From Nyssa sinensis (taxonomy: Eukaryota; Streptophyta; Magnoliopsida; Cornales; Nyssaceae), in contig CM018035.1 of the NCBI GenBank assembly GCA_008638375.1, positions 9,265,577 to 9,329,576 of the forward strand: a DNA stretch of 64,000 nucleotides, written 5' to 3'. The notes under the pieces were generated by a model that worked only from the letters and a program-made list of their open reading frames with translations, was not told the origin of the DNA and did no database searches. Position 1 is the stretch's first letter; each line of letters begins with the position of its first letter. This document shows, piece after piece, positions 9,819-22,264 of this stretch. A program made the translations under genes and the position numbers.

Positions 9819-12800
9819 TCTTTTCATTGTTACCTTCCACACACCGTTTGTTTTAAGTTTCAAATTCCTGGTATTTTGTTCTATACAATTAAGTACTTTG
9901 GTCCAGACGTCCGTCATCTTGCAGTTTTATGGGGTTTGATACCTAATTCAAATTTCAAAAGCTATTTTGGACCAATTGCAAAGATTAATATAGTAAACTA
10001 GAAGCCGTGCCTTGCTTCTACTTCCCCTTATTCTAACTGATTTGATTTTCTGAGAGGGCACCTTAACAATCACCTTGTTTCACCATAAATCGATAGGTGT
10101 ACAGTTGGAGAAATATGATTTGTTTTTTTACTAAATCAGGATATAACTTTGAGTTTGATTTGGCAGTCCCACAAAGTTATTATGTAAATGATTCTTTTTG
10201 GAAAAAAAAGAACTCACCTGATATGCTGTTTCCAGGTCAGTTAAAAGTTATATCCCTGTCTATTGACAGGTATGCGTTCTAGTTTCTCATACGGCTTACT
10301 GATACAAGTTCTGTATAATTGAGTGCAGCCCCTAATGAGAATTTAAATGAAAAAAATCTGCTTGCTTGGCTACATACCCTTCCAAATTTGTTAGTTATTG
10401 TAGTAGCTGCGTTTGTTTTTTTGGCAACTTCACTGCAGCTTTTTTTAAAAAAAATTAATATTGTTGAATTTCACTGGTTCTCAAATCTCATTGGTACCTT
10501 TCCCTCCCTACCTCCCTCTGATGGATCTGCAAGTAATATTGTTACATTTAAGGGATTTACCTTTGTTTTCGGGTAATCACTGGAGGAGTGAAGTATGAAT
10601 ACAAGGACATTTGGAGTCATGTAACGGTTGAATATCTTGATTATTGATGGACCATGCAGAGAGCAATAACAGGCTTTTTGCTCTCCCTGTTACGCCATTG
10701 ACTTCTAGTGATGTGACCTATCATATCGTCCATAAAGTTCCTTGTACACTAACAATTTCTAGAAGTATTTTGTGTGATTTATTTGTCTTTTTATTTTTAA
10801 TAACCGACACTTGGGGTGGGAGTTGGAACTGGGACATTGGGAATATTACTTAAGCCTTTTTCCAACTCATCCAATCCCAAGGGTTGTATTCTTTATGATT
10901 TATGGAGGCTCAATCTTCTTCTTTGTGTGTGTGTGTGTGGAGTTCAATTTTTTAAAATCTCATTTATCTGAAGATTTTGGGTCTTTTTTTTTCCTTTTGT
11001 TTTTGTGAATGTTATGGATGTCACTTACAAGACCCTCCATATCAATTTTCCTTCACTTATTGAGGCCTTTGTGCATTTTGCCTTTCTGTCAATGATTGTT
11101 AATTTGCTCCTGTTACATTACATGATACTCGAACTCATGTCTAGTGAGTCCCTTAGAATTCATTCAACCAATGCATGATTCCCATTGTGTATCACCACTG
11201 CTCTTCTGTTTTGCTTACTCTGTTGCCACACCATTATGTATCAAGCCCATTTTATAGGGGTTCTTTATCTCAAAAATGAGTTCTGAGTACTATTTTAAAT
11301 TTCTTGATCACAAGTAAGGGACTAGTAGTAATAATATTTATTAAAAATAATTTCGATCTCATGGGTTATACCTAACATCACCGACCCACGAATTATATTT
11401 GAAGTGTAATGAGTGAGGCAGAAAACACATGATTAGTGGTTTCTTGGTTTAAATTACTAAAGAGGCTAATAGGGGACATGAAGTGCACTTGTGCAATGTT
11501 CTAATTGGTAACTTACCTTTGGTGAGAAGCTTAAAGAAAACCTTTTTGACCTAGGAGATGCTATATGTGTGCATTTAGGGAGAGTAGGAAAGCTATTGTA
11601 GAAGATATGAGCAACTTATCTCTGTAAAAAAGTTATTGCAGAGGTTACGAGTCCCGTTTACAAGACCTAAATTGTGTGTATTGGTATGGCAAATTAGCAA
11701 TGGGAGGCTGGATCGGTACTCTCGGACATATATTTGTACCAGTGAAATTGATGGTCACGTACGTAAGAGCAATACGCTTTTACACATGTAACTATTAATT
11801 TTACCGTTAGGAGTACGGTACTCTAAGACTCACCGAAAATTCACTCGTAATTTAGGGTGATAATCACTACAGCCATGTATGTATACATTGTGAATGAAAA
11901 GCCAAAATGAAAGAGGCAAATGCTGATTTGGTTCCTCCAGAGTTGGAATCTCTATGAAACTAAGATGGCCAAAGCATGCCTGCATTATTCATAGCCTCAT
12001 TTCAGCAAGAAGTTAGGGTACTCTATATCTTATCACTTGAAATATTTTTCATTGTTTCTGTTAATTAAAAAGCTGATCCTCATTTGCAATGATTTTCTTT
12101 CTTAGAAGCCGTTTTAGAATGAGATGAGTTTTGATCTGGGAAAAAAAATAATTTACATTTACTCTTGGTATAAGTTGAGTGTATTGTGAAAGATAATTGT
12201 ACTGTAACATAGCCAAAAAATAAAAAAAGATACAATACAGAAAGGACAGACAAGCACATCATTATTGTTTGATATGTTACCCTAGAGATGTTAATTAACC
12301 TATGATGCATCATTCGCTTATTGTCTAGCGTGACGTGATGTGATTGTCTTTTTAAATATTCATGATTTTATGAATACGTTATCTATCGAATATTTTTAAA
12401 AATTTGAAAATTCAAAGAGGAGGATGATGTGGAGTGACTATCTAACTAAATAGTTTTTTTCATCTAAACAACCTTGTAGAAAATGAATCCGAGTTAAAAA
12501 TTTGCAAGTTTGGCAACAACTTTTAAGGGTGCATAGACTTTTTAGGTTAACTTGTCTCAGATAATGACTAACTATCAATTTATATTGTATAATGACCTAC
12601 CACTAATTATGTTCCAACTGCTAAGAAAGCCATGCTAACATTAATTGGCCTTAAGAGTACTGTAAATGAGCCTGGCTGGCTGAGTCATCTCTCTCATTTT
12701 CTTCATATGTAGATAAGAGCCCATGAGTCCTAACTGCATCCTTAATTCTAAATAAAATCGGAGAAGTTTTTTCATGAATCGAGTTTATGAATCAGGTCAA

Positions 12801-13490
12801 TACTATCCTATCATACAAATGATGTGGGAGGGGAACATTTTTACTCAGTGTGTTTGTGTAGCAACTCAAACCAAAGTCGTGTGTATGAGAGAGAGAAATC
12901 TTTCACTCTCGAATAAGACAACTTGCCTAGATATTTGACTTTTAAGGAACACAAAAATAACATCTTACTTACATGGCAAGATATGATTGGTGTGATTCGT
13001 GAATCAGACAAATTTTTCTCATAAAATGGGCAATGACCTTGCAGGGTTTTTGACCTAGTCAGTTCAGGGCCATTGTAGGGAAACATTGATCTAACAAAGT
13101 TCAGAGAATTATGAGATTGGCCCCCAGAAAATGGCAGCACACAAGTTGTAACTATTTGTGGGTCATGACTATGGTGTTCCACGAACTGAGGATACCACAA
13201 ATCTGGAGCAGTTTCTTTGTGAACTGCAACTCACCACCATTTATGTATTGTGTAACCATTACTACTTCTTGAAGAAGTCTGTCCCATATCCAATACCATG
13301 GGTCCATACAAAATTTAGCATGACAACAACATAAGGTGAAACAACTTCTCTACTCGCAAAGTAAGACTCTATATATCTAATTTTGTAAGTATTATAACTA
13401 CATGCTCTTGAGTTTTTTATTCTACACATGTCCTTTTTAAATAACTTTCCTAATCTCACATTATTTTAATCTTATTTTTCAAATTCATAT
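9819..13490. other. intergenic, no gene recognised
   Basis: A long AT-rich stretch with a short (GT)n at about 10925-10940. The small frames, such as 10319-10576 (85 aa with a hydrophobic patch), 10644-10853 and 12841-13200 on -, show no recognisable domain, and none has convincing splice partners. Nothing here is supported as a gene. Confidence 0.45.
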
Positions 13491-14126
13491 CGTTGAAGAA
13501 AGATATGTCTTTTCAAGAGACATTTATAGAAGCATCTCTTGAAGAGATGCTTTTAAAAGTTTTTTTTTTAATCAAATAAAAGTCTAATTTTTTTTGTTTT
13601 TCAAATTCATATTGTTGAAAAAAGATATGTCTTTTCAAGTGACATTTATAAAAAGAGATGTCTAATTTTAGTTAAGATGTGCGAGATGTTTAATTTTAGT
13701 TAAGATACGCCTTTTCAAAAGACACATATAGGACGTGTCTCTTCTTTTAAGAGGCATTTCTTGAAAATTTGCTTTAAACTCTTAAGTGGTTATCAAAAGC
13801 GGTGTTACACCGCGCATATAGGAGGTGTCTTTTCTTTTAAGAGGCCTTTCTTGAAAACTTACTTTAAACTCTAGTGGTTGTCGAGTTACTTTAAACTCTA
13901 GGTGGTTGTCATAAGCGGTGTTACACCGCACATATAAGAAGGGTCTCTTCTTTTAAGCGGCGTTTCTTAAAAAGTTTCTATAAACTAGTTGTTGGTAGAG
14001 TTGCCGTTTTAAACTCTAAATGATTTTTTTTTTTTTATAGAAAAATAGATATGCAGATAGGCTACTGCACATATGCCGAAGCTTAGGTCTAGCCACCTAC
14101 TCTAACTAGTTGTTGTTAGAGTTGTC
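13491..14126. repeat. diverged direct and inverted repeats with GCGGTGT-T-ACACCGC hairpins
   Basis: Units of about 116 bp share GTGTCTTTTCTTTTAAGAGG, TTTCTTGAAAA, CTTTAAACTCT and a perfect 7-bp inverted repeat (13799-13813 and 13915-13929). A third palindrome lies beyond the SINE at 14345-14359 as GTGGTGT-T-ACACCAC. Dense direct and inverted motifs of this kind resemble subterminal regions of CACTA-type transposons, but I see neither the CACTA terminus nor a target duplication, so the class is open. Confidence 0.6.
14040..14097 (-). repeat. truncated SINE 3' end
   Basis: This segment (AGATAGGCTACTGCACATATG, then CCGAAGCTTAGGTCT) matches the 3' part of the fuller SINE-like unit just downstream at 14157-14316 but lacks its tRNA-like portion. 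Confidence 0.55.
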
Positions 14127-14156
14127 GTTGTTTTAAATTCTAATTGATTTTTTTTT

Positions 14157-14316
14157 TATAGAAAAATGAATACATAGATAGGCTACTCCACATATGCCGA
14201 AGCTTAGGTCTTGCCACAAGCTCTGAGCGCTAAAACATATGGCTTATGGAGGCTCGAACCCAAGCATTGAGCGAGGAAATCCGAGCACTAACCCACTGAA
14301 CCAACCATGTGTTGGT
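14157..14316 (-). mobile_element. tRNA-derived SINE
   Basis: Read on the minus strand, the unit has an A-box-like GGTTCAGTGGGTTAGTGC near its 5' end and a B-box-like GGGTTCGAGCC about 45 bases further on. A tRNA-unrelated body and an A-rich tail (on + the T run at about 14148) follow. These are the internal polymerase III promoter elements expected of plant SINEs. A perfect 24-base direct repeat flanks the region at 14103-14126 and 14317-14340; it is either a long target duplication or part of the local tandem array. Confidence 0.6.
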
Positions 14317-14360
14317 TAACTAGTTGTTGTTAGAGTTGTCATAAGTGGTGTTACACCACA

Positions 14361-16245
14361 CATGGGGAGACCGGGGAGTCTACAGACAGGTCATAATACA
14401 CATGTAGAATTCTAACTTAATCCAAAATCTTAAGCTATTAGATCTTGGGCCCAGTGTGTATATTAGTCTTTCCTTGCACTCATTACCTAGTGTGAGACTC
14501 CAAACTCACATGTTACCTCAACATAAAGACCCTGCAAGGGTTTTTTATATAAATTGATCTCCACGCGCCGAATATTATTCCAATTTTATCAATAGATAAA
14601 CTTTTTGACCTCGACAAGCCTTTTGTAATAAGAGTTGCATCTTGCTCAACTAGTCTTTTGAGCATCTAATTTATCTGCTAGACCCTCAGCTGTTATATAC
14701 TCTCCAATAATGGATTTGCCTGGCAGACGACACCACATCTGCTCCACTAATGACTCATATAAACCCTACTGCCATCATCATCATCAAACTGGATTTACAT
14801 AAACCCCTGCAATGCCATATAGTGTCAAAGTCATACATGGTCATCTTCTTTTGAAGTGAAATAAAGAGCCATGTGATCAACCAATATTCACATTCTATGT
14901 TTCTATGTTTTCAGTCGCTTTGCAATGCAATGCAATGCAAATGCAACAATTTGTTTCATTTGAGTTTGAAATCCCTATTCATGAAGATTTCCCCCACCCC
15001 CTCTTAAGGATAAGTCGAAGATATTGTCACAGAATCTCACCAAAATTAATATAATAGACAACTAAACAAACTGTTCAAGGGCATTAGTTCGAATTAGGCT
15101 CTAATTTTTTAATTAATTTGAATTTCATCATCACAGGTCAGGTCTCAAGATCGACCAAATCCCTAGAGAAAGAAAAAAAAAATCTACTTAGATCTCCTGA
15201 AGTAAAGAAAGTTTTTCAGTCTTTGAGCTTCCTTCTTAGACACAAGCTTATAAATCCTGTTAGCAAATCCATCCAATTTCTCTCATCTGCACAAGCTTCA
15301 CCTTCATTTGCCCTTTTTGAAATTTGGTCCCCATGGGTTTAAAGTTAATAGATGAACAAAGTGTTCAACTTCTTCAGGAGACTTGTACCACACCAGTGCT
15401 GTTCTTGTCATTGAAATTCTCAAGGGGGTCTGAGGTTCAACAAAGCCTTTTTAAATACAGTAGTACTACTGGAATCTCGAACTTGTATGATACAGAGTGT
15501 TTTAATCATTGGAGGGCAAGCCTTTGTGCAATTGTACTAAGGTTGCTCCGTTGTGATCTCAAGACTGCTTACATCTAACTCTACTGGACCCCACAATGGT
15601 GGAAGCCTCGTGCACTGAGTTTGCCCTTCATGGTCTCGGAATTGAGTTTACATTTATCCCAACTACCTTATCTTTTACATTTATCCCAACTACCTTATCT
15701 TTATGGTCTCATGTGAACTCGAACTTATAATAACATTAAACTTTTAAATAACGCATTTGAAAGTGAAACCACTCCCACCAATCTGGGTGGGTACTATTAC
15801 CCAACAAATGAATGGATGTGGAGCCAAATTTAAACCCAATTAAACTGGAAGGTTAGTATAATAATATCCAGGTAATTTGGATAAGATTTTCCCCTGAAGG
15901 TGAACTTGCTCAGTGAAGGAAGAGAAAAGGTAGGTAATGAAAACAGCATGATACATTTATACGTCTCTGTCATGATAATTAGTTATATAGACAGCATAGA
16001 AATAGATGGACCACAAATTTGGTTCACTCATGCAACTGTAAGAACATTATTTCAACTTTTAGAACAATACAGACTTTGAATACAAAGATTACAAAACTCT
16101 CTCTTTTAATAGGAAAAAAAATGGAAAAGGGAAAGAAAAAGTGGTGCTCACCTCAAACCTCTAGTAAGAATTCCCTGTACTATCAACATCAGTTTGTATC
16201 TGTATATAGGGAGGTTAATAATATAAAAAAAAATGACTTTACAGT
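14361..16245. other. intergenic; no gene recognised
   Basis: The MYB gene lies to the right and ends facing this stretch. A short direct repeat is at about 15655-15700 (two copies of TTTACATTTATCCCAACTAC). Two overlapping open frames at 15118-15342 and 15324-15578 on + contain ATG contexts but match no family I know. They could belong to an unrecognised small gene or a noncoding transcript, but they are not supported as genes. Confidence 0.4.
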
Positions 16246-17522
16246 TTATATTTGCTGGAAGACATCCAAATTTGCCCCAGTTAGATCTTCCGACAGTGAC
16301 GTCAATGTATAAGAACTGAAACCTTCTTGCCAGGGATTTGGCTTTTCTTCTTCAGATTTGATCCCATTGAACTGATACTGAAAGAAAGAATCCAACTTGG
16401 TCTCTGCATCCCATGAAAATGCTGCATTTTCCACCATATGGAACCCAGTCTGACAGTTAACATTGGAACTATTACTTGAACTTTCCTTCACTTCATTGAA
16501 TAAGAAAGAATTCATTCTGGAAGTTGAATTATCAGAAAAATCTGTCTCAGCCATGTTTCCATGGTCAAAATTTGTCAAAGTTGGCATTGAAGTGAATCCA
16601 AAGTTGGGATTTGCTTGGAAATGGTTTTGATCAACAGGTCTTAGAGTTTGCTGGTATTGAGTTCGGAGATTTGAATTGTACCCAATTGGATCCAGAGCCA
16701 CTTGAAAATCAAACAACAACAAAGGATCAAAGACTGGTTTGCTCAAATATTGCTCTCTTGAAGCTTCTATTAGTCCCCTGTCACAGTAACCAGTGTTGTT
16801 AACATGAAATGCCTGCTCCATTTCTGCTGAGCTTGATAAAGTTGTAATTTCATTGAGTTGTGGCAATTGCAGTGATGATTTTTCTGTACAATTCTTCTCA
16901 TCTCTTACTTCAATTTTATTGAGTGGCTTGTGGGTGTTTGGATCAATACCTTTCTTCATTAGCTTCTTCTTCAGACATGAGTTCCAGAAATTCTTTATCT
17001 CATTATCTGTTCTTCCAGGCAATTGTGCAGCAATTTGAGCCCACCTGCCATTTTGCAAAAACATTTCAGAAACAATGAAAATTTCGAGTACCCATTTCAA
17101 TTTTTTGTAATAATAATTCATTTTGATTGCATTTCTTGGATAATTCATTACCTGTTTCCCAGAACTTCGTGGAGACCAAGTATGAGATCCTCCTCTTGCT
17201 GTGAGAACATTCCTCTCTTAAGATCAGGCCTTAAGTAGTTTATCCATCTCAGCCTACAACTCTTTCCACACCTTTGCAGACCTGCAGGAATTGAACAACT
17301 TAGACACATACACACATACATATACACACACACACACATATATACACACACACACACACATAAGAATGTATCAGTGACAGAAAATTTACCGGCAAGTTTA
17401 GGAACTGAACTCCAGCAACCGACTCCAAATCTAGTTATGTAATTGAACAGTTTCTCGTCTTCTTCTGGAGACCACAAACCTTTCCTAAACTTTTGCTTTA
17501 CACAACACGACGGGCGTCCCAT
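16246..17522 (-). CDS. R2R3-MYB transcription factor, MYB61/MYB86-like
   Basis: Three exons on the minus strand: 17522-17390 (133 nt), 17281-17152 (130 nt) and 17044-16246 (799 nt). Introns of 108 and 107 bp have GT/AG ends. The sizes and phases are the classic R2R3-MYB pattern and give 353 aa. R2 carries W17, W37 and W57; R3 has F70 in place of the first Trp, then W89 and W108. The signature [15 protein letters not shown] is intact. The bHLH-binding motif is absent (Gly at 80 where Arg/Lys is needed). The opening residues MGRPSCC, the [17 protein letters not shown] block and [10 protein letters not shown] after R3 point to the MYB61/MYB86 group, whose members act in secondary wall and carbon-allocation control in Arabidopsis; the subgroup is inferred. 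The C-terminal half is Ser/Asn-rich and acidic, as in activators. An upstream in-frame ATG at 17588 would add 22 residues and is probably leader. Confidence 0.95.
17282..17389 (-). other. MYB intron 1 with CA/TA microsatellites
   Basis: The 108-bp first intron lies between codon 44 and the split Gly45 codon. Most of its middle is (CA)n and (TATACA)n on the + strand at about 17307-17361. It should be length-polymorphic. Confidence 0.85.
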
Positions 17523-17860
17523 TCGTGATCGATTACACAAGAACTCTGTTTTCTGCGCAGGAATATTATGAATGAAAAGTTGAGGCACTAACCTCTGGCA
17601 GTCTAGCGTGAGGTTTGAGAGGTGGGGATTATATGATGTTTGAGAATAGTTTCTGATGATTTAAAGAGGACTGGAGAAAATTAAACTTAGAATTCAAGTT
17701 AAAGAGAGAGGGAGAGGGCGAGGGAGAGGAAGAGAAAGAGAGAGGCAGAGAGAGAGACTGGAGAGCCCGAGAAGGTGAAGCAATCAAGTGATTTTTACGC
17801 AAATCTGGTGCTGCTTTTGCATTGGACTGGATTGGGTTTTAAGGTATCTCCATCTCTAGA
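17523..17860 (-). promoter_or_regulatory. presumed 5' leader and promoter of the MYB gene
   Basis: Upstream of the start codon on the minus strand is a strong CT run (GA-rich on + at about 17700-17758), typical of plant core promoters or leaders. A transcription start or TATA box cannot be fixed by eye. Confidence 0.4.
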
Positions 17861-18788
17861 AAAAATTAAAGGCAAGAGTAAATGAAAAATATATAAACGT
17901 GTACTTATGAGTAAGAATACAGATATATATATATATATATATAAATATGTATTCATATACTGTGTTACATTATATATAAATATGTATCTATAGTTGTCCA
18001 TTATTGTGTTACATTACTTATATAATTTAATATACTCTGAATAATACTGTGTTATTTGGGATACAAAATTTGAAAAGTATATATAGCATTTTTGTAAATG
18101 TATGTATATGTTATACAATAATGATAATAATAGTATGCAAATTCTGGGAGACTCTTGCCTCTTGAGTCTTGAAAGAATCATACCCAAAACACATATATAC
18201 ATATCTTTACAGTACCATGTATTAAACAAGGATCACATGTAAGTGAATATTCAAAATTTTTATCACTTAAGGTCAATCCTGAGTCTCTCGTCGTTGTGTA
18301 ATTTAAAAAAGATTAATTGTACATAGACTTACTTGCACAAGTAGAAAGACTTAAATATTCAAATTCGTAACTTTCGTACCACATTGAAATAACTTCATCA
18401 TTCCACAAATATCTCCCTTCAAGTCCTACCAACTATACAATCTCAAATTCAGTGATTTTGGACCACTTGATCTGTTCGTTAGTCCTTTTCTCTAAAAGGA
18501 AAAAAAAAAAAAAAGAAGTAATTTTCTAGTGTCAGGTTTGAATTAGAGGATTATAAATATCATTTGATGCTTGGGGCCTCCTGAAAAAGGTAACATAAAA
18601 TACCAGCTTTGGATCTTCCATTGCCAGCTACATAAATATATATATACTTTTATATTTGCAAGTGAATTATTTAAGGTTTTTTTTAATGTCGACCGACACC
18701 CATATATGTCAAAAATGTAGGGTGCATAATTAAATTTGACTCTTAAGATATGGGGTGGCTCAAGATTCCTCAAAAATGAGAAAACTAC

Positions 18789-18863
<75 letters not shown>

Positions 18864-20550
18864 GAATGCTTTTGTGCATGCTATATATTTTCCATATTGC
18901 TTTCATAATAGGTACGCATTTTCTTGGTAAGGAAAGCTACTCATAAGAAAAATTTAGTTAGAAATGTTCTAACAGTCCTGCCAAGTCTTTCTTTTAACAA
19001 ATGATTCACAATCATCATTTTTTTTTTCCTTTAAAATTTCCAACCTATAATCACACGGCATAGAAATGTGCCAAAGAATGTCATTGTCAATTAACCAGAA
19101 TTTTCAAGAGAAGTTGCTAGGAAATATATCCATTAAAATGTTCTGAACTTCGAGATACATTCAACATAATGACCATGTCAATGCCATTGCACTACAGATT
19201 TTTCTTGTCACTTGCAAAGAAATTTAACCATATATATACTATATACTACCCCTAAATTAATGTTAAAAATTAAATTATTTTGGAGAAAAAGATTATATAT
19301 ATATATATATATTGCCAATGGAAGATGTATTGTATAATCATTATCAACATCATTAATTATCTAGATTTTATTTTGGAAATCTTGCTACTATGAATCAAAT
19401 GGACCTATTGAAAAAACCTAATTTCTAATTTTATATGTAGACAAGGCTAACTTTTAATTAATGAGAGATTCTAGAAAAATATGTATCGAGATTCTAATAA
19501 AGAATGATAATAATAACACAATACCCAAGATACTTCTGAATAATTAGAAATAATAAATAACAGTGCAATAAACTATCATACATTTATTACTATTTATAAT
19601 AACGTGAAGATCTTATTTATAATAGTCCCAACATGTGAGTTGATTAAATAATGGTAATGTCATTAGTAACAAACGAATCACATGATCTACTAGTACCCAA
19701 AAATAGATGGTAGTTATAGCAACGTATCGAAATATGATAAAATGTTAAGAAATCTTAATAGAATCTCTTTGTTTCTAAAATGTCCAAGATTTCTACGAGT
19801 AATGCAATAAACACCAACCTTAACTTCTCTGTCACAAAATCATGAATAACTCGATAGCCAGTCTATGGTATATGACTAACACCATAGTCACGAGCTTAGA
19901 CCTCAGAAGGTTCTCAATAATTTGTTCCAAATTTTTGGACAACCATGAGAAAAAAAGGTAAGAATTTCTTGAAGGGAACTTCACATGCAATGAGAAATTG
20001 CATGTGTCATATTTGGAGGGCTAAACATTAGCTCGACTCAGTCTAGCATGACTAAGTTTGGCGTACGGAAGTGGATAGACCAACAGATGAGATATTGCTC
20101 TAAATTAAGTTATTAAGCCAAACAAGTGACCAGTTTCCCCATTTAAATGAAATAGAGAAACTCAGTTTCTCTCACAAATGGGGTCCACTACTTATGACAC
20201 CTGTGGGACTATAAATGTCAATGGAATGAGTTTTTAGGTAACCCCCCTTCTTCCCTTACGATGGAATGAGTTTGAGAATTATATGGATGAGTAAGCAGCA
20301 ACGGATTAGTAGTAAAGAAGTTGAAACCCACAAGGATTAGGTACTCATTTGAAAAAAAATGAGGTTTAAATATTTCATCTTGATTATAATATGAAATTAC
20401 TTAAATACCTTTACATATATTCTGAAATATCTAATCTATCCGTAAATATATAAAAAATTAATAATAATACTAAAAATAATTTTTTTTCTTTATTTTTTTT
20501 AAATAAAGAACAATAAAATCAGGATAGGGTGGGACGGATATTCTATTAGT
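17861..20550. other. AT-rich intergenic with (TA)n and (GA)n microsatellites
   Basis: No gene recognised. Notable simple repeats are a compound (TA)n(GA)n at about 18787-18860 and (TA)n runs at about 17923-17942 and 19293-19311. Confidence 0.5.
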
Positions 20551-20558
20551 ATAATAAG

Positions 20559-21238
20559 TATAGTTATCACAACCGGTTCGGACATTAACCCGATGAAGTG
20601 ACCAGGTGAATGGGTCACTGGTTTATCGGGTTGATTGGTTGAACCAAAATAACATAAAAATAATATTTTAAAGATAAATAAATATGTAATTTTAAAAAAA
20701 CATGTGGATATTTAAAAATTGATTTTATTACATTACTGTTATTATTAGAAAAGAAATATAATTTAATTATTGCATGAGTTTTTTTTATAATAATGAAAAT
20801 CTTGAACATATATGGGAATATTTTATTTTATTTGTATCAATATATGAACATTTGATACCTATTTTTTTGTGTTATATATATATATATATATATTTAATTA
20901 CTTTTTTATTTTTTGAAAATTTACAATATTAAAAGTTATTTTCTTTTATTTTTGTCTTTAATATTGAACGTATTTTGAACTGAAAGAAAAAAAAAATACA
21001 AATGAACTACTTATCACAAGATACTTATATTTTATAAATAGTTATGGTTACATTTTGTACATGATAACTTGTTATGGTACATTCTTATAAACTCACACGG
21101 GTTCAATTTAACCGTGTGGGTTATATGATCCGAATTGAGTTGACTTCTTAACTATTCTAATTAAAAATATGTCCGATTTAGGGATTGGGTTACCAATTCG
21201 ATCAACCAAACCAGTCCTGATAACTATGATAATAAGGG
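20559..21238. mobile_element. non-autonomous hAT-like element, 680 bp
   Basis: Ends are inverted: TATAGTTATCACAACCGGTT on the left, and on the right, read in reverse, CATAGTTATCAGGACTGGTT. A perfect 8-bp direct repeat ATAATAAG flanks it at 20551-20558 and 21239-21246. Inverted ends with an 8-bp duplication are the hallmark of hAT elements. There is no transposase; the interior is AT-rich and noncoding. Confidence 0.88.
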
Positions 21239-21717
21239 TGAGGCGAGTTTGAAAAGATTTTTTTTTTTTTTCAAAGAAAGACGGAATTTGAAATTTTCGA
21301 AGTCATCACGTTATGTGAACTCCACTTGTAGGATAAATAGATACTTTCTATTTAGAATAGACATTTTGATTCAATTAATCAAGTTTGTCAATTATTTATT
21401 TTCATGTGGACAGTGAGTAATTAAAAAATTAAATCTTTAACAACCCTTTAAATGATATTAAATGAACCAAAAGGACCATAATCCAATTGGCTGCTCGTGC
21501 CCTTAATGATACATGTGATGATTTATTGTTTTCCTAATTATGGGTTAGGCCTTGTTTTTTCCTTAGGCTCATATTAGAGTCTCGTGTAATAGTTACTGTT
21601 TTTTCTAAAAGTCAAGGATAAAGAGACATTGATGATTGTTCATGCATGAAAGTTTAGTGTGATTCGATGAACATGAATTATGGCGAGTTGAAAATTTTAT
21701 GGCTGAGTTAAAATTTT

Positions 21718-22264
21718 GGGTAATTATACTGATATTCTTTTAGATTTTTGATAATTATATTAATTTTTTAAAATTTTTTAAAATTACACTAATTTTTTAT
21801 GAGATTTTTAAAATTATACTGAATGTCTCATACTTTATTTGATAATATACAGATATCTTCTTACAGTCAATTTTTTTAAAAAAAATAACAAAATTACCCC
21901 CTTCAAATATTTTTCTTCAATTTTTTAAATTTTTATTCATTTCTTTTCATTTTTTAAATAAAAATTGATAAAAATTTTAAATTTATTTTTATATAAAATA
22001 AAAATGAGTTATTTACCTTAATTTTTTTTATATAAAATAATAAAAAAACTTTCAATAAAGTTAAAAAACTTTGGTCAATTAAAAAAAAACATACAAAAAT
22101 AAAAAAATAAAAGAGACAGTTTTCTTATTTTGAAGAAAAATTTTGACTGAAAATGAGTGTTTGTATATTGTTAGGTAAAGTAAAAATTAGTGAAATTTTA
22201 AAAATTTAAAAAAAAAATCAGTGTAATTGCCAAAAATCTCAAAAAATATCAGTATAATTTATCC
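21718..22264. mobile_element. Mutator-like foldback MITE, copy B (547 bp)
   Basis: Left end GGGTAATTATACTGATA and right end TATCAGTATAATTTATCC are inverted, and the inversion continues inward for over 100 bp with mismatches. The flanks are 9-bp near-copies: TAAAATTTT (21709-21717) and TAAAGTTTT (22265-22273). A 9-bp duplication with long inverted ends suggests Mutator-type mobilisation. No coding capacity. Confidence 0.75.

Noticed and set aside
15118..15578. Two overlapping + frames downstream of the MYB as a small gene
   Set aside because: No similarity recognised and no convincing introns; kept as unexplained sequence.
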